A stretch of DNA of 7,340 nucleotides, taken from NCBI GenBank assembly GCA_030590185.1, contig JAUUZB010000164.1:1-7340 (forward strand), in the 5' to 3' direction. The position numbers were made by a program, and so were the translations under genes. Shown piece after piece: positions 7,252-7,340 of the stretch (within the stretch, counting starts at the first letter, position 1; each line of letters opens with the position of its first letter). The DNA comes from Deltaproteobacteria bacterium (GTDB lineage: Bacteria; Myxococcota; XYA12-FULL-58-9; JAUUZB01). The notes under the pieces were generated by a model. That model was given only the letters and a program-made list of their open reading frames with translations, made no database searches and was not told the DNA's origin.

Positions 7252-7259
7252 CGAATAGA

Positions 7260-7340
7260 ATGGCTCAATTCAGTGCACTGACCCGGGGTCTCGTGATCGG
7301 CGACTGCGGTATCTTCGGCGGATCCTGCGGTGGGTCGGCA
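7260..7340 (+). CDS. Unrecognised protein, N-terminal 27 residues only
   Basis: ATG at 7260-7262 opens a frame that continues past the window end. It is preceded by a well-spaced GGAGG and a likely promoter. The visible part begins MAQFSALTRGLVIGDC and ends in a Gly/Cys-rich stretch (GGSCGGSA). I do not recognise it. It is not a clear signal peptide: the hydrophobic run (GLVIG) is too short, and neither cysteine sits in a good lipobox. The frame is also open upstream through ATGs at 7227, 7224 and 7134 and beyond, so a longer N-terminus is formally possible but lacks an RBS. It is divergent from the cyclase gene, with 139 bases between the starts. Confidence 0.6.
   Translation, partial: MAQFSALTRGLVIGDCGIFGGSCGGSA

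Overview
The window is GC-rich DNA with GC-biased third codon positions. It looks like a chromosome segment from a Myxococcota-type (formerly delta-proteobacterial) bacterium. The grounds are a large secreted-type protein built from cysteine-rich repeats of the 'Myxococcus cysteine-rich repeat'/DUF4215 kind, a DDGDGxxDC motif, a lamin-tail-like C-terminus, and a large multidomain signalling cyclase. The assignment rests on gene style, not on a marker gene.

Layout: (1) Bases 1-3785, plus strand, are the 3' part of a very long gene whose start lies before the window. It encodes an extracellular-type mosaic protein: several families of Cys-rich repeats (to about 2195), two OB-fold-like segments (2200-2815), an SbsA-like Ig segment (2820-3110), an acidic DDGDG motif (3126-3203) and a lamin-tail-like domain up to the stop. 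(2) Bases 3786-3835 separate two convergent genes and hold a 9-bp hairpin that could end transcription from both sides. (3) Bases 3836-7120, minus strand, are a complete gene for a 1094-residue cytosolic protein: three zinc ribbons, a class IIIb adenylate cyclase domain, an AAA/STAND-like ATPase and a TPR tail. This is the same order as mammalian soluble adenylyl cyclase. Its P-loop is intact but its Walker B position has lost the acidic residues. (4) Bases 7121-7259 are a divergent control region with a palindromic -10-like element, a small inverted repeat and a good sigma70-type promoter pointing right. (5) From 7260 a third gene begins on the plus strand and runs off the window; only its first 27 residues are visible.

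The genes do not form an operon: the first two converge, and the second and third diverge. Nothing in the sequence links the repeat protein to the cyclase functionally. I found no RNA gene, CRISPR array, insertion sequence or defence island. I do not see strong evidence for a wholly new system. The most unusual items are the degenerate ATPase in the cyclase, the strictly periodic zinc-ribbon array, and the eight-cysteine repeat family in the surface protein.
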